Below are positions 38,931 through 50,069 of a DNA stretch of 64,000 nucleotides, one piece after another; the stretch's first letter is position 1, and each line of letters opens with the position of its first letter. Source of the DNA: Eudromia elegans (lineage: Eukaryota > Chordata > Aves > Tinamiformes > Tinamidae); NCBI GenBank assembly GCA_003342815.1, contig PTEX01000020.1, positions 4,800,218-4,864,217 of the forward strand, written 5' to 3'. The notes under the pieces are model-generated. The model made no database searches, had not been told where the DNA came from, and saw only the letters and a program-made list of their open reading frames with translations. The translations under genes and the position numbers were made by a program.

Positions 38931-40689
38931 TATGAAGGCATGAGCAGTACTAACACAGGTCCCCCTTCTAATGGGGCCTTGACTGAGACAGACCTTTGAG
39001 ATGGATCAGTCCTTCCCTCACCCCTTTGCAGCAGAGAGTCTTTTGGTCTCCTCACATCAGCTGTGAATTGGACAACCAAGTATTTGACTCAAAGAGAGAA
39101 AAACAACCTACAGTTTACACTTCTTTTTTTTCCTGCCCATAATGTCCTTGCAGTCAGGCCCCTACTTTCAGGCTTGTCTCCAGTTACTTCAGTATCTTTG
39201 ATTTGCAGCAAGATCTTTACCGTCTTTTGATGATTGTAAAGCACTTCTGGGCCGCCGGAGTTGTCGGTTTCCTTTGCTGGGCTGAACAATTTCTGAGTCG
39301 CTGCATGAACTGCAGGCTCGCAGTCCATCTGATGCATTTTTGCCATCTCTTGGAGGTCTGACCTGGCATGTGCTCAAAGAAGTAACAGCCTCCTCCCTCC
39401 CTGCAGAGTTTGAGTGGACAGGGCAGGGCCCTGCTGCCCTCGAGGGAGGGGGCACATGTTGCTTCTGTAATTGCTTACAAATTTGTAATTGTTGCACACC
39501 TAGTATTGTATTTCATGTTTGGATACAGGTTTTAGCTTATTCTGCTGTACAAATTTGCTTTACATCTACTTCAGATGAATGCCTAAAAGCTAATAGTTAT
39601 TTATGGTGTGAGCAGAATCTTACAGGAACTTATTTTGTATCTTAATGCTTTCTATTCTAGACTCTTGATAGGAAGTAACGTTAATCACTTAGGAAGTAAA
39701 ATCAACCCACTACTGTTTCTAAACATTGATGAGAAATATGAAATCCCAGCAGCTTTCGTAAGCTTCATTAGCTTAATTTATCCAAAATGAAGGACTGGAA
39801 TGCCCTCTATTAACATTTTAAATTTAAAGTGAAGTCAAGTATTTTATAAATGACAAAATGATTACTGATTGAACACTCACCTTGTGCTTGCTTTTGCTTT
39901 CTCTAGAAGTAAGTTAAGTCACCATCCATTCCTCTCTGTCTTCTGAGTCCATCTTTCTCTTTGCAGCATGTGTGGCTGGCATGTTCTTTCATGGGTGGCA
40001 TAAGGTGCAATGCATTTGCTGTGCTTCTAGTTCTTCTCATATTCTCAATGAATTCCAGTGTTTAGTGTTCCTGTCCTTTGGATGCGTTTTGGTTACAAAC
40101 ACATATTTCTTTGCCACTTGTGATGATCATGTTCCAGCATATAGTTATGATTCCTGACATATTTACAATTTCACAGCTTGGAACCCTGCGTCTGAGATCT
40201 GCTGCTGCTCATTCAGACTACAGCTGAGCATGATCTCTCCAAGGTGTGGAGTTTCATCCCAGAACGGTGAAATCTATGGATACAGGATGCTTGAGGCCAT
40301 TTTAGAACACTCTGCCTTGTCCATTAACCTTTTAAAAACTGCTACTTCGAGAAAGCTCAAATGAGAAGAGCTGGAAGACATCCTCCTCCTCCTCTCGTCC
40401 TTTTCTCACTCTGTGGTTCCTCTGACATCATTCCTAACTACTCAGGCCAATCTTCAGCACAAAGAAAATCTTTGCTGACAACTCTCCCTTCCAGCCACAT
40501 GAAAGGCAAAGTCCAGTGAAACAGGTTTTTGCCATCACCACCTTATAATGAAGTGGCTTTGGTTGTATCAATGTCAAATTTTTCTGGTGCTGCCTTGGCC
40601 CTAGTCACTTTTCAGCTCTTTTTTTCCTATATTAACTTTTAGAGGATGTATTTTTATCTCAGAGGTGTTTCAAGTTAGATACAGCAAGG
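38931..40689. other. Intergenic DNA, no gene recognised
   Basis: Mixed-composition sequence with only short chance open frames. No repeat boundary or exon pattern that I can name. Confidence 0.5.
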
Positions 40690-40699
40690 GTTTGTTCCT

Positions 40700-40870
40700 C
40701 CTCCTCCTCCTCACACAGAGGTCCCTGTACTTGCTTTTGTTCAACCTCCTGAGGTTCCTCTCTGCATGTCACTCCAGCCTGCTGAGGTCCTGCATGGCAG
40801 CACCACCCTCTGCTGTGTCGGCCACTCCTCCCAGTTGTAGCTCATCACCGAACTTGCAGAGGGTCCTTTC
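40700..40870 (-). mobile_element. CR1 LINE fragment, old
   Basis: Reads on the minus strand as the CR1 ORF2 stretch that also appears in the 60-kb copy: compare 'gaggttcctctctgc', 'atggcagcacc' and 'gtcggccactcc' with 60690-60775. Both ends are lost and the sequence is diverged. Confidence 0.7.
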
Positions 40871-43800
40871 CTCAGCTTTAACCTCCCGAGAGGCTCGAGC
40901 CTTGCCTGGCCCTCTCTCTCTTCACCAATTAGCAGCAATTCTTTGGGAATTCCCAGAAGCCCCCATGATCTCCAGCAAAATCTCCAGGAGATCTGAGCAG
41001 AGCCTGAATGCTGCAGAGGTTGCTACATGATGAGAGTGGCAGCACCGTCTCCTGATGCTGTGGCCCTAGACCTTCCTGCCTGTCCAGCCCCTATAGCCAG
41101 ACAAACAAGTGGGAATTTCAAAGGGACAGCCAGAGCAGACAAGGTGAGACAGAGGAGGAAGGTGTTTGAGATTGGAATGTCTTTCCATGTGACCACAAAA
41201 AAATCATGTCAAGATGTCTTTTTAGGACCTACATCTGCAGACTCGCAACCTCTTGCTTTTATGTCAAAGATTCGAGAGTTCTCAAATCTTGCCTTTGCAA
41301 ATCCATATTTCAGTTCTATAACTTGTTTTGTCTTAGGTGCTTCTGAACTGAAGATCTTTTACAACCAGGGGTTGACTTCTGAAATTATATGCCATTTGTT
41401 ATGGTTATCACAGGGTTATGAAGCCTTGGATACAGAAAAGATGATTTATGCTTTTCATTCCTTCTCTATGGTCAGATACTTTGCATGTATTTGACCCTAT
41501 CTTTTCTGAACCATGGAGATTCTAAGCAGTTAAGTTGCTCATCTCATGGAAAAAGTCTGAGATTTCTATACAGCACAGCTTGCTATGCATCCTTTCTCTG
41601 TATTTTGAAGCTCTGCCACTGACTGTTTATACCCAGCTCTGTATCTGTTGTCAATTAGTATGGGGTTTTTTTATCCTTCACCCTTGATTGACTTGCTTGA
41701 CCTTGATTCATCTGCGGGAGCTGATGACAATGATGTAAATATGATAATTCAGGGAAAGGCAACAAGAGCACACACAGTCAATGATGGGCGTCAGGGTTTA
41801 GGAAGTCTCACATGCCCAAGTCCTTGAGGTCTTTTTTGGAGAAGTGCTGTCTTCTGAAAATTCAGCCTCTGAAATCCAGCATCTCTCCCAGCTAACAAAT
41901 TTGATGATTGTGCTCCTGTGTTCCCATCTATCATATTCTGTCCCCTGATGCTTCAGGTCTACACAAATTCCCTCCCTGTACTGGGAGGCATTAGCACATT
42001 ACGGTGAGGTTTTGGACAAGTAACGTCTCTGAGGACCCAGCTCTGTGAAGAGCAGCCCAGTTGCTTGCTGTCACGGGCACCTCATCAACCTGTGCCCCTC
42101 TGCTGCTTCCCGCAGGCTGACCAGATCACGTTTGATGCACAAAAAGAGCCTGATTAGTTCCCTGTTCTGAGTGAAGCTCCTTAGAGCTTGACACTGTGGG
42201 ACTGGGGAAGGAGTGGGCAAGTCAGCTCTTGCATCCCCTCGTATGTGATGGCCGCTCCTGGGAGTTGCCACCTCCTCCTTCCAGAAGGTTCTACCTGACC
42301 AGGAACCCCTCCAAGAAGTATGACATGACATCTGGAATCACAGCCAATGCCACACTGTGTCTCCTACCTGTTTTAATATAATGCCGTTCATTTTAAATGT
42401 TGATCTTACTGCTCACTGGTGAGGATGTACTCTTTTTCGGTTTCTTACCTGCTTGGAGAATGTTTTTGGAGCTCCTGTTTGTACTTAAATGAGAGCTCCT
42501 GAACGCCTATCCTGGCCCTGGCTGGTGCTGGGGAGCAGCATGGCCCAGCAGATGGTCCGTTGGGTAGAAGAGGACAGGGGGATCCAAATGGGGTTCCTGA
42601 TTTTCCTCCTCTTCCTGAGGAGTTCCTTGCCGCTATGTGTACAGGGGAGCCAATTTTCCACATCTGCAACAAAACCAACTTTGATAACCCAGAAGCATTT
42701 TTTGGGTGTGTTTGAGCTTTGCTTAAGCTAATGAAAATCACAAGTGCAGTTTACTTCCAGCCATGTTACTTAATGCAACATAAATAAATAAATAAAAAGA
42801 TTATGAGAAGTGTTCCTAGTGGAGACTACAACTTTAATTTTAAAAGTGTGTATTTACAATACACACCTGCAATGTAGTGGCTTAAGTAAACGTGACATAC
42901 CGCACTATCCAGCGCTATCCAGAATCAGTAAAACACATGCTAAGTGGCTTAAAAGCCTGTGGAGGTTCTGATCTAAAGAAAAGCTGACAGTACAAACATA
43001 TAATCAGTTTGTAGATGAGTTACTTCAGTTTGGGGCTTGACATTATTCATCATTCCTTTTAAACACTCAAGGAGATAATACCTCATCACTCAGAGAGGTT
43101 GCAGATGACACAGAAACTGGAGAATGATAAGTAAGGGTGAAGAAAGTCAGCCGTCCTAACTGTCTATATTCAGTGAGGGCTGGGGGCATGGAGGGAGAAA
43201 GATCTGCACAGAGGGAGGGGAGGGATCCTGACTTGGAGCGAAAACTTGAACCTAGGTCATCACAAACCAACTCGTGCATTTACTGCGGGTCTCGTAAGAA
43301 CTCTCCTTTTCCTGTGCTCTCTCCTGCTGGATTTTTTTTTACTTGATTTCAGTTATTAAATGTTCAGTGAGGCTTTGTAATTTGTTAAAATGAACAAATT
43401 AAAAAAAAAAACCCTTTTGCCCTAAAAAAAACCAACCTCCCCAAAAATGTGAAAAACTAATTGACTTGAAATACCAAGTGGAAGAAGAATTTCTTCAAGT
43501 CCTTAAGCTCTGTTCTCAATAAAGGAATATCACTCCTGTTTCAAGGCTTGATTCTTTGATTAATATTTTGAAGATATGAGCTTGTAACTTCAATATGCTA
43601 GTATTTTTTTCTGCATTGACAAGATGGTTTAGATAACACTTCTAACATTTTAAACTGAGATTTCCTGTACCTTTATGATAAATTATTAGATCAATGTTTC
43701 TGCTAAACAGATAATGTTTATATTCTTTTGCTCTTGGATTTCTTCCTTCCCTTTTTTCTCTCCATGAACCCACAGATTGCACCTCTGTTTTCAAGATCAA

Positions 43801-43932
43801 AATACATTTGCATTTTTTTGGGGGTAATTATATTCTATCATCAGTCTAGATTCCAATAAACAGTCTAGTCTATATACTGTTTGGCAAACTCATTCATTTT
43901 GACTATAATTTCCTTAATAAAGGATATCCTTT
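40871..43932. other. Intergenic DNA, no gene recognised
   Basis: About 3 kb without a supportable gene. A longish frame at 41027-41494 (155 codons) has no family resemblance or splice context. A short (AAAT)n tract lies near 42780-42800. Confidence 0.5.
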
Positions 43933-44185
<253 letters not shown>

Positions 44186-44462
44186 CAATTTAACAAAGGA
44201 AGAATGTATTGCATTAGTAGGGAAGGAATAATTTGCATTATTAATTCACTTATGGAAGATAAAATTCATTAGTCAAAAAAGCAAGTCTTATTTCAGCCTC
44301 CCTACAGATCTAATATCGCAGAAAAATGAAACTTGATTAATAGCATGCCTATTCTTATCTGATTTTAATAACAATATCTGAATCTATTCTATACAATACT
44401 ATCTCTGTTAAACGATATGTATAAGAGTGAATTTTTAAAAAGATAGCTTCATAAGCTAGAGA

Positions 44463-45256
44463 GCTGAGCAGAGAGGAACCTCATGAGGTTCAAAAAGGAA
44501 GAGTGCAGGGTCCTGCACCTGGGCAGGAATAACCCCAGGCACCCATACAGATTAGGGGCTGACCTGGTGGAAAGCAGCTCCATGGAGAGGGATTTGGGAG
44601 TCCTGGTTGACAACAAGTTACCCATGAGGCAGCAGTGTGACCTTGTGACCAAGAAGGCCAAAGGGATCCTGGCTGCATCAGGAGGAGCGTTGCCAGCAGG
44701 TTAAGGGAGGGGATCCTGCCCCTCTGCTCAGCCCTGGTGAGGCTGCACCTGGAGTATTGGGTGCAGTTCTGGGCTCCTCAGGACAAGAGGGACGTGGAGC
44801 TTCCAGAGAGGATCCAGCGTAGAGCAACAAAGATGATTAAGGGGCTGGAGCACCCAGCTCGGTGTGAGGAAACCGAGCTGGACCTGCTTAGCCTGGAGAA
44901 GAGAAGATTGAAAAGGGATCTGATCAATATGTGTAAGTACCTGAGAAGGGGATGTAGGGAGGATGGGGCCAACTCTTCTAGGTGGTGGTCAGTGACAGGA
45001 CAAGGGGCAATGGGTACAAATTGAAACACAGGCAGTTCCATCTCCATGTGAGGAAGAACTTCTTTCCTGTGAGAGTGACAGAGCCCTGGCACAGGCTGCC
45101 CAGAGAGGTTGTGGAGTCTCCTGCTCTGGAGATCTTCAAACCTGCCTGGATGCCACCCTGTGCCACGTGCTGTAGAGATTCCTGCTGGAGCAGGGGGGTT
45201 GGACTAGATGAGCTCTGGAGGTCCCTTCCAACCTCAACCATCCTGTGATTCTGTGT
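44463..45256 (+). mobile_element. CR1 LINE, 3' part
   Basis: Runs from 'gctgagcagagaggaacctc' in CR1 ORF2 through the C-terminal coding region to the terminus 'catcctgtgattctgtg'. The frame is broken into pieces (about 44483-44704 and 44737-45024 still read as CR1 polymerase). 5' truncated. Confidence 0.92.
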
Positions 45257-45649
45257 GATTTACAGTCAAAATTCAAAATAGTAAGAATTGTTCCACTAAG
45301 TAAATTTTGTTACTTGATTTTTTTAAGGTACTTTATGCTCAGCTGCTGTGATCATTTCCAATGAGAAATGTTAAATAATTCAAAAATACGGTCTTGATTG
45401 TGGAATGTCTTCACAGAGACACTGTTGTGGCTGTCTAAATGTGAGCCCGTAAAATTACCATCATTTTTTTTCTCTACCTAAGGAAGTATCTCCTAAGACT
45501 TGAAGTGGTTTTCGTGAGACTTGGATCTGATGTGTAATCATATTTAGGTAAAAATATACTGAGCACCTAAGCAAACAATTCTAAGAAACAATATCCAACA
45601 AAAATGCACTGTACATGTTCCTGTACTTTTCACCGTTCTGCTTAATTTA
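45257..45649. other. Intergenic DNA, nothing recognised
   Basis: Short AT-rich stretch between a CR1 copy and the retroviral fossil. No LTR could be recognised here. Confidence 0.5.
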
Positions 45650-48180
45650 CATTTTCAGGCAGCACCTACATCTGGCTACATGGATAGAAAAAAAGCAAAG
45701 CAAAACAGAAAAAAACCCTTCCAGATCCTTCCATCTGAGAAGCACATGCAAGCAAGGACATGGAAAAGAACACAGAGCAGGAGGGAATCTGAGAAGTAGA
45801 ATCCCACTGGGAAAGAATCAGTGTGCAATTTGTAGCAAAAAAGCTCCCTGGAAAAAAAAAAATGCCCAAAGAGGTGACCAGAGAATTGGATACCCCGACC
45901 TGCATCAGATTTGCTTATGGTTAGTAGAGAGGATCCAGATTATGAGGCCTGTGTGTTGAGAAAGTGGACTCCACAACCGACCCCCTGGTTTCAATTCAGC
46001 AGTGGAATGAAATTTTTTTTTTAGTAGATACTGGAGCAATGTATTCGGTATTAAATAGTGGTAAGGGACCAACGAGTAAATACTCTATGTCAGGAACTGG
46101 TGCCACAGGAAAGCAAGAGGTCAGGCCCTTTTTACCTGTAGATATATATGTCAATATATATGCAGATTTATATGTTGCAATAATTATCAGAGAGAAGGAC
46201 AGTGAGGATAAGGAAAAGCAAGTCGAAGCTGCCTGCTTGGACATCTTGAGTGGACTGGGCAACCGAGAAGCCTGGGAAAGTGGAATCAGCAGAACCAGTA
46301 AGAGTGGAATTAAAACTGGGGCAAAGTCAGTACGACAAAGACAATATCCCGTAAAGTTGGAAGCCTGCATCAGACTAGAACCTGTAATTGATAGACTTAC
46401 AAAATACAGGCCATCCTGAGAACGTCAGCCAGAATATCATACTCCCATTTTAACTATCAAAAAGCCACACTCAGTGCCAGGGCTCTGTCATCCTCACAGG
46501 AAAGAAGTTCTTGCTCATATGGAGATGGAACTATCTGTGTTTCAATTTCTGCCTGGTGGCACCTAACCCTAACTGTTGAGTGTAACACTATGTTACACAC
46601 AACAACAGCTGAGCCAAACGTCTATTTCACACTCTTGGATTTAAAAGATACCTTTTTTTTTTGTATCCAATTGGAAGAGGAAAGTTGGAAGCTGTTCACT
46701 TTTGAGTAGGAAAGAGCCACCACAGGGTGCAAAATACAGCTCTGCTGCACCATGCTCCCTCAAGGATTCAAGAACAGCCTTCCTTTTTTTGGTTGCCCTT
46801 TTATTGCCAAAAGGACAGGAGCAGTGGCAAGGTAAGAAGCCTAATGTTCCCTGGTTACAGTACGTAGATGATCTCTTACNGGGCGTTGAAGAATGTAAAG
46901 AGACCACTGTTAGTTTATTGAACTTTTTGGGACAGGCAGGATAGAGAGTGTCACAGGTGGCTTTGGGACTACCTGGCATATGAAACATCCCGGGGAGAAG
47001 GAAAGCGAGGGGCATAAAGAAAGGAGGCAATACTTCAAATTGCCTCCCATACCCAAATCAAAGAAAGAACTTGAGCATTTTTAGGGATGGCCAGATGGTG
47101 TCGCCTGTGGATATCTCATGTTGGAGTAATGGTCAAAACACTGCATGAGGCTCTCAAAAGATCGGGAGAGTAACTGGAGTGGACACCAGAATGCTGCAAG
47201 GCGCCTGGTGAACTAAAGATTGCTCCTGCCTTAGGTCTCCAGGACACGACTCCACCTTTGGAACTTGATGTGCATGGGAGGGAACATGAGGTGCTGGGAC
47301 TTTGGGAGATTGGAAAAGACCGGTGGCTTTCTTTTCAAAACAAGTGGACAAGGTAGGGTCTGGATGGCCACAATGCTAGAGGACAGTGCCAGCTGTTGTA
47401 CTGTTAATATGAGAGGCATGAAAATTGTCTTTGGGGCAGAAAGTTACGGTTTACGTGCTGCATGCATGCCNTTGCAGCACGTGTCCCATTGGCTATCTCC
47501 AGGCAGGACGGTAAAATGCCAAGCAGTACTGCTCAGACAAGGGGATATAAACCTGAAGGTGTCGAGCGCTGTGAATCCAGCGTCGTCGTTCCCTTTGCGC
47601 AAATAAGAAGAATCGGCACATGATTGCCTACAGTCTGTCGAATGGTGTACTCCAGTCGTGCGACCTGAGAGATGCTCACGTATGAGGTCCCAACTGAGAA
47701 CTATTTACAGATGGAAGCAATTTTGTGGAGAGAGGAGAAGGGAATGCTGGATATGTCGCCATCACCTTTGAAGAGGAAATAGAGGCAAACCCATTGCCAA
47801 TAAATACATCGTCTCAGAGCACTGAATTGCCTGTTTTAACGCGGTGTCTGGAGCTACCAGAAGGAAAATTGGCCTAATATCTCTACTGACTCTAAATATG
47901 CCTCTGAGGTAACACGTGCACATGGGGTAATGTGGAAGGAAAGCACATTGTTATGCTCACAGGGGAACCCTAAAAATACAGTAGAGAGGTTACGCTGCTG
48001 TTTGGGGCAGCCAATAAACCTAAAGAAATAGCAGTGATGCACTGCAAGGCACACCAACCTTGACAAACTAATGTGATTAGAGGGAAAAGGAAAGCAGATG
48101 ACACTGTGAAAAAGTCAATTTGTCAACAAGCACAGCTGCCCTGGTTCCAGAAAGAATCTTGATAATGGAAGCCCCCAGAT
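45650..48180 (+). mobile_element. Gammaretrovirus-like (class I ERV) gag-pol fossil, heavily broken
   Basis: Reading plus-strand frames from left to right, the order is retroviral: a nucleocapsid zinc-knuckle-like patch (about 45810-45870), an aspartic protease region with a VDTGA active-site motif (about 45990-46150), reverse transcriptase with a YVDDLL motif (about 46600-46950), and an RNase H region (about 47690-48110). The zinc-knuckle form, protease motif and RNase H remnants resemble the class I, gammaretrovirus-like group. No envelope and no flanking LTR is recognisable; the right side is cut by a CR1 copy. A CR1 scrap lies inside it. Many breaks have accumulated, so it is old and cannot be functional. 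Ends are approximate. Confidence 0.8.
46472..46560 (-). mobile_element. CR1 LINE scrap inside the retroviral fossil
   Basis: About 90 bp ('gtgccagggctctgtcatcc' onward) match the CR1 3' coding region on the minus strand, the same segment seen at 52135-52220 and 60085-60170. It separates the protease and reverse transcriptase parts of the fossil, so this CR1 copy inserted after the retrovirus. Confidence 0.8.
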
Positions 48181-48184
48181 ATAC

Positions 48185-49120
48185 AGAATTATAGAATCAC
48201 AGAAACATTAAGACTGCAATGGACCTCTAGAAATCATCTAGTCCAACCCCCCTGCACATGCAGGGCCACCTAGAGTATATCACACAGGGTGGTGTACAGG
48301 TGGGTCTTGAATATCTCCAGAGAAGGAGACTCTATCACCTCTCTTGGCAACCTGTTCCAGTACTCTGTCACCCTCACTGCCAATAAATTTTTCCTTAAGT
48401 TTCTGGGCAACTTTTGGTGCTTCAGTTTGTGGCTATTTCCTCTTGTCCTATTGCTGGTGATAAACAAGGGAGTTGATGGAACATGCCCAACTAGCTATTG
48501 TGCCACTCATGACTACCTCCTGAGCTTTGTCAGTTCAGCCAGTTCTGTCTGCCTCATGGTCCACTAAAGTGACCTACGCTTCCTGAGCTCTGCCATGTGG
48601 ATGTTATGGCAGACTGTGTCCAAAGGCTTCCTGAAGACCAGGGAGACAGCACATACTGTTCTGCCCTCATCTCCTCAGACTCTCATTCCATCACAGAAGG
48701 CACTCAGGTTCATTAAGCAGGATTTCCCCTTGGTAAAAACTACTGTGGACTACTCCACATGATGACCTTCTAGCCCTACACGTGTTTAAAGATGACACCC
48801 AGGATGACCCAGCTGTTGCATCACCTCTCCAAGGATGGAGGTGAAGCTCACTGGCCTGCAGTTCCTCTGGTCCTCCTGCTTGCCCTCTTTGAAGACTGGA
48901 GTGACTTTGGCTTTCTTCCAGTCCTCAGGGCATCTCTCCTATTCTCCATGACCTTTCAGAGTGGATGGAGAGTGGCCCAGCAATAGCATCCACCAGCTCC
49001 CTCAGGCCTTTTGGGTGTCAAGTTTGCCTAAACGATCTCCAACCTGATCCTTCTTAGCCGAGGCAAAGTCTTCCTTTCTCCAGACTTCCTCTCCAGGGTC
49101 CAGCATTCCTGAAGACTGGT
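48185..49120 (-). mobile_element. CR1 LINE, about 0.94 kb
   Basis: The 3' terminus lies at the left edge ('agaattatagaatcacagaa', the reverse complement of the CR1 end repeat). The copy extends rightwards through ORF2 sequence, including a stretch near 48870-49115 that corresponds to the central reverse transcriptase region. The right boundary coincides with the outer edge of the inverted repeat at 49121. A deletion relative to full CR1 is likely in the middle; the frame is broken throughout. Confidence 0.85.
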
Positions 49121-49286
49121 CCCCTCCTTCAGCCTCCCCTGAGAGCAGCCGCTGGTTGCATTTTCAGGATAAAGGGAAAATTTCAAAATGCACCAGTTTT
49201 CACCACAAAACCACCACAGAGCCAGAGCCTCCGCGAGCTCGGGGCCCTGCCAGCGCTCCCGCTTTTATAGGGGCCAGGCGGTGCTC
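49121..49286 (-). pseudogene. Inverted, truncated copy of the promoter and 5' end of the intronless gene
   Basis: Read on the minus strand, these 166 bp repeat the right-hand unit: the TATA box (49269-49262), the GC-rich leader ending 'ggctctggctctgtggtggt', an ATG at 49161-49159 and codons reading MQPAAALRGG, followed immediately by a stop. The copy then runs into CR1 sequence, so only the promoter and the first ten codons remain. Distance from TATA box to ATG is about 108 bp, matching the intact copy. It forms the left arm of a head-to-head inverted repeat with 49404-49570. Confidence 0.85.
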
Positions 49287-49403
49287 TGGAGGGGCATCAC
49301 CATGGTAGTCAGGGGTCACGTCACAGCAACGGTGGTGCTCTGGAGCTGCCTCCTTATGATGTCCCTGTGATGGCACGTCACCTATCACTGTGACAAACGT
49401 GCT
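49287..49403. promoter_or_regulatory. Shared bidirectional promoter spacer with two CRE-like boxes
   Basis: The spacer between the two inverted arms starts within two tandem, diverged units of about 54 bp, each opening with GGTGCTCTGGAG (49280 and 49334). Each unit carries one CACGTCAC element (about 49317-49324 and 49374-49381), the complement of GTGACGTG. This differs by little from the cAMP-response element TGACGTCA. Together with the outward-facing TATA boxes this looks like a compact two-way promoter. CREB/CREM control is inference from the motif only. Confidence 0.6.
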
Positions 49404-49420
49404 GAGCACCGCCTGGCCCC

Positions 49421-49428
49421 TATAAAAG
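49421..49428 (+). promoter_or_regulatory. TATA box of the intronless gene
   Basis: A canonical TATAAAAG is embedded in GC-rich sequence 109 bp before the ATG at 49530, so transcription should start near 49,450. The mirror box on the opposite strand is at 49262-49269. Confidence 0.75.
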
Positions 49429-49529
49429 CGGGAGCGCTGGCAGGGCCCCGAGCTCGCGGAGGCTCTGGCTCTGTGGTGGTGTTGTGGTGCTGATTGGAGT
49501 TTGCCGACCGTTTTCCCTTTGTCCTGAAA

Positions 49530-50063
49530 ATGCAACCGGCGGCTGCTCTCAGGGGAGGCCGAAGGAGGGGTCTGAAAAGGGAAGAGTTATGGAAGAAGAT
49601 CATGAGTGTGGAGGATTATTACATCAGGTGGCGAAGCAGAGATGGAGAAGAACCGATGGAAGTGGACCCTCCAGAAGCCTCCCCTGAGCCCATGGANGTG
49701 CGTCCGCCTCCGGCAGAAGAACAGCCCATGGAGGTGGNTCCACCNCCAGCAAAGGTGGCCTGCGTGAAGCCCCCGGCGCCTGGGATGTCCACAAAGATCC
49801 CGGCAGAGGCATCCCAGGAGAGCCGGGGGCCCGTACGGCCACCCGGCTGCGCCCAGCCACCAGTCCCTGGGCACAAGGTCCACCTGAGGGACTGGTGGCA
49901 CAGGAACATCCATGGGCGCAGCGCGCAGCCGCCGGNTCCCCCTCCCTCCCTGCCCCGCTTTCCCCCTCTTCTACCCCCTTCTCAGAACATCAGCATGAAG
50001 GGGCTGCCGAAAGACCATGTGCAGGCCGTGCCCCAAGACCAACCAACCACCCTGGGCCAATAA
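49530..50063 (+). CDS. Unrecognised intronless proline-rich protein, 177 residues
   Basis: I do not recognise this protein and assign no function. The frame runs uninterrupted from an ATG whose leader and first codons are duplicated in the inverted arm, which supports this start, to TAA at 50061-50063. The N-terminus is basic (RGGRRRGLKREELWKK, residues 9-23) and continues with an aromatic patch (VEDYYIRWRSRDG, 27-39). Three tandem 12-residue units then start PMEV at residues 42, 54 and 66 (the middle one partly unresolved). The middle and C-terminal parts are proline-rich, with HKVHLRDWWHRNIHG at about 115-129. No signal peptide or membrane segment is seen, so a soluble or nuclear protein is plausible. 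Four bases are ambiguous. A TATA box, one open exon and a poly(A) signal make a complete transcription unit, either a true intronless gene or an old retrocopy that gained a promoter. Whether it is expressed is unknown. Confidence 0.6.
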   Translation: MQPAAALRGGRRRGLKREELWKKIMSVEDYYIRWRSRDGEEPMEVDPPEASPEPMXVRPPPAEEQPMEVXPXPAKVACVKPPAPGMSTKIPAEASQESRGPVRPPGCAQPPVPGHKVHLRDWWHRNIHGRSAQPPXPPPSLPRFPPLLPPSQNISMKGLPKDHVQAVPQDQPTTLGQ

Positions 50064-50069
50064 ATAAAA
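50060..50069 (+). terminator. Polyadenylation signal overlapping the stop codon
   Basis: The bases AATAAATAAA contain two overlapping AATAAA signals, and the TAA stop codon at 50061-50063 is part of the first one. The 3' UTR would then be only about 15-30 nt long. Confidence 0.7.

Noticed and set aside
41027-41494. 155-codon open frame
   Set aside because: No domain or repeat resemblance and no promoter or splice context; length alone is not enough in a 64-kb window.
49587-49913. Antisense frames (about 78-108 codons) opposite the intronless gene
   Set aside because: GC-rich shadow frames; the sense frame has the TATA box, duplicated start and poly(A) signal.
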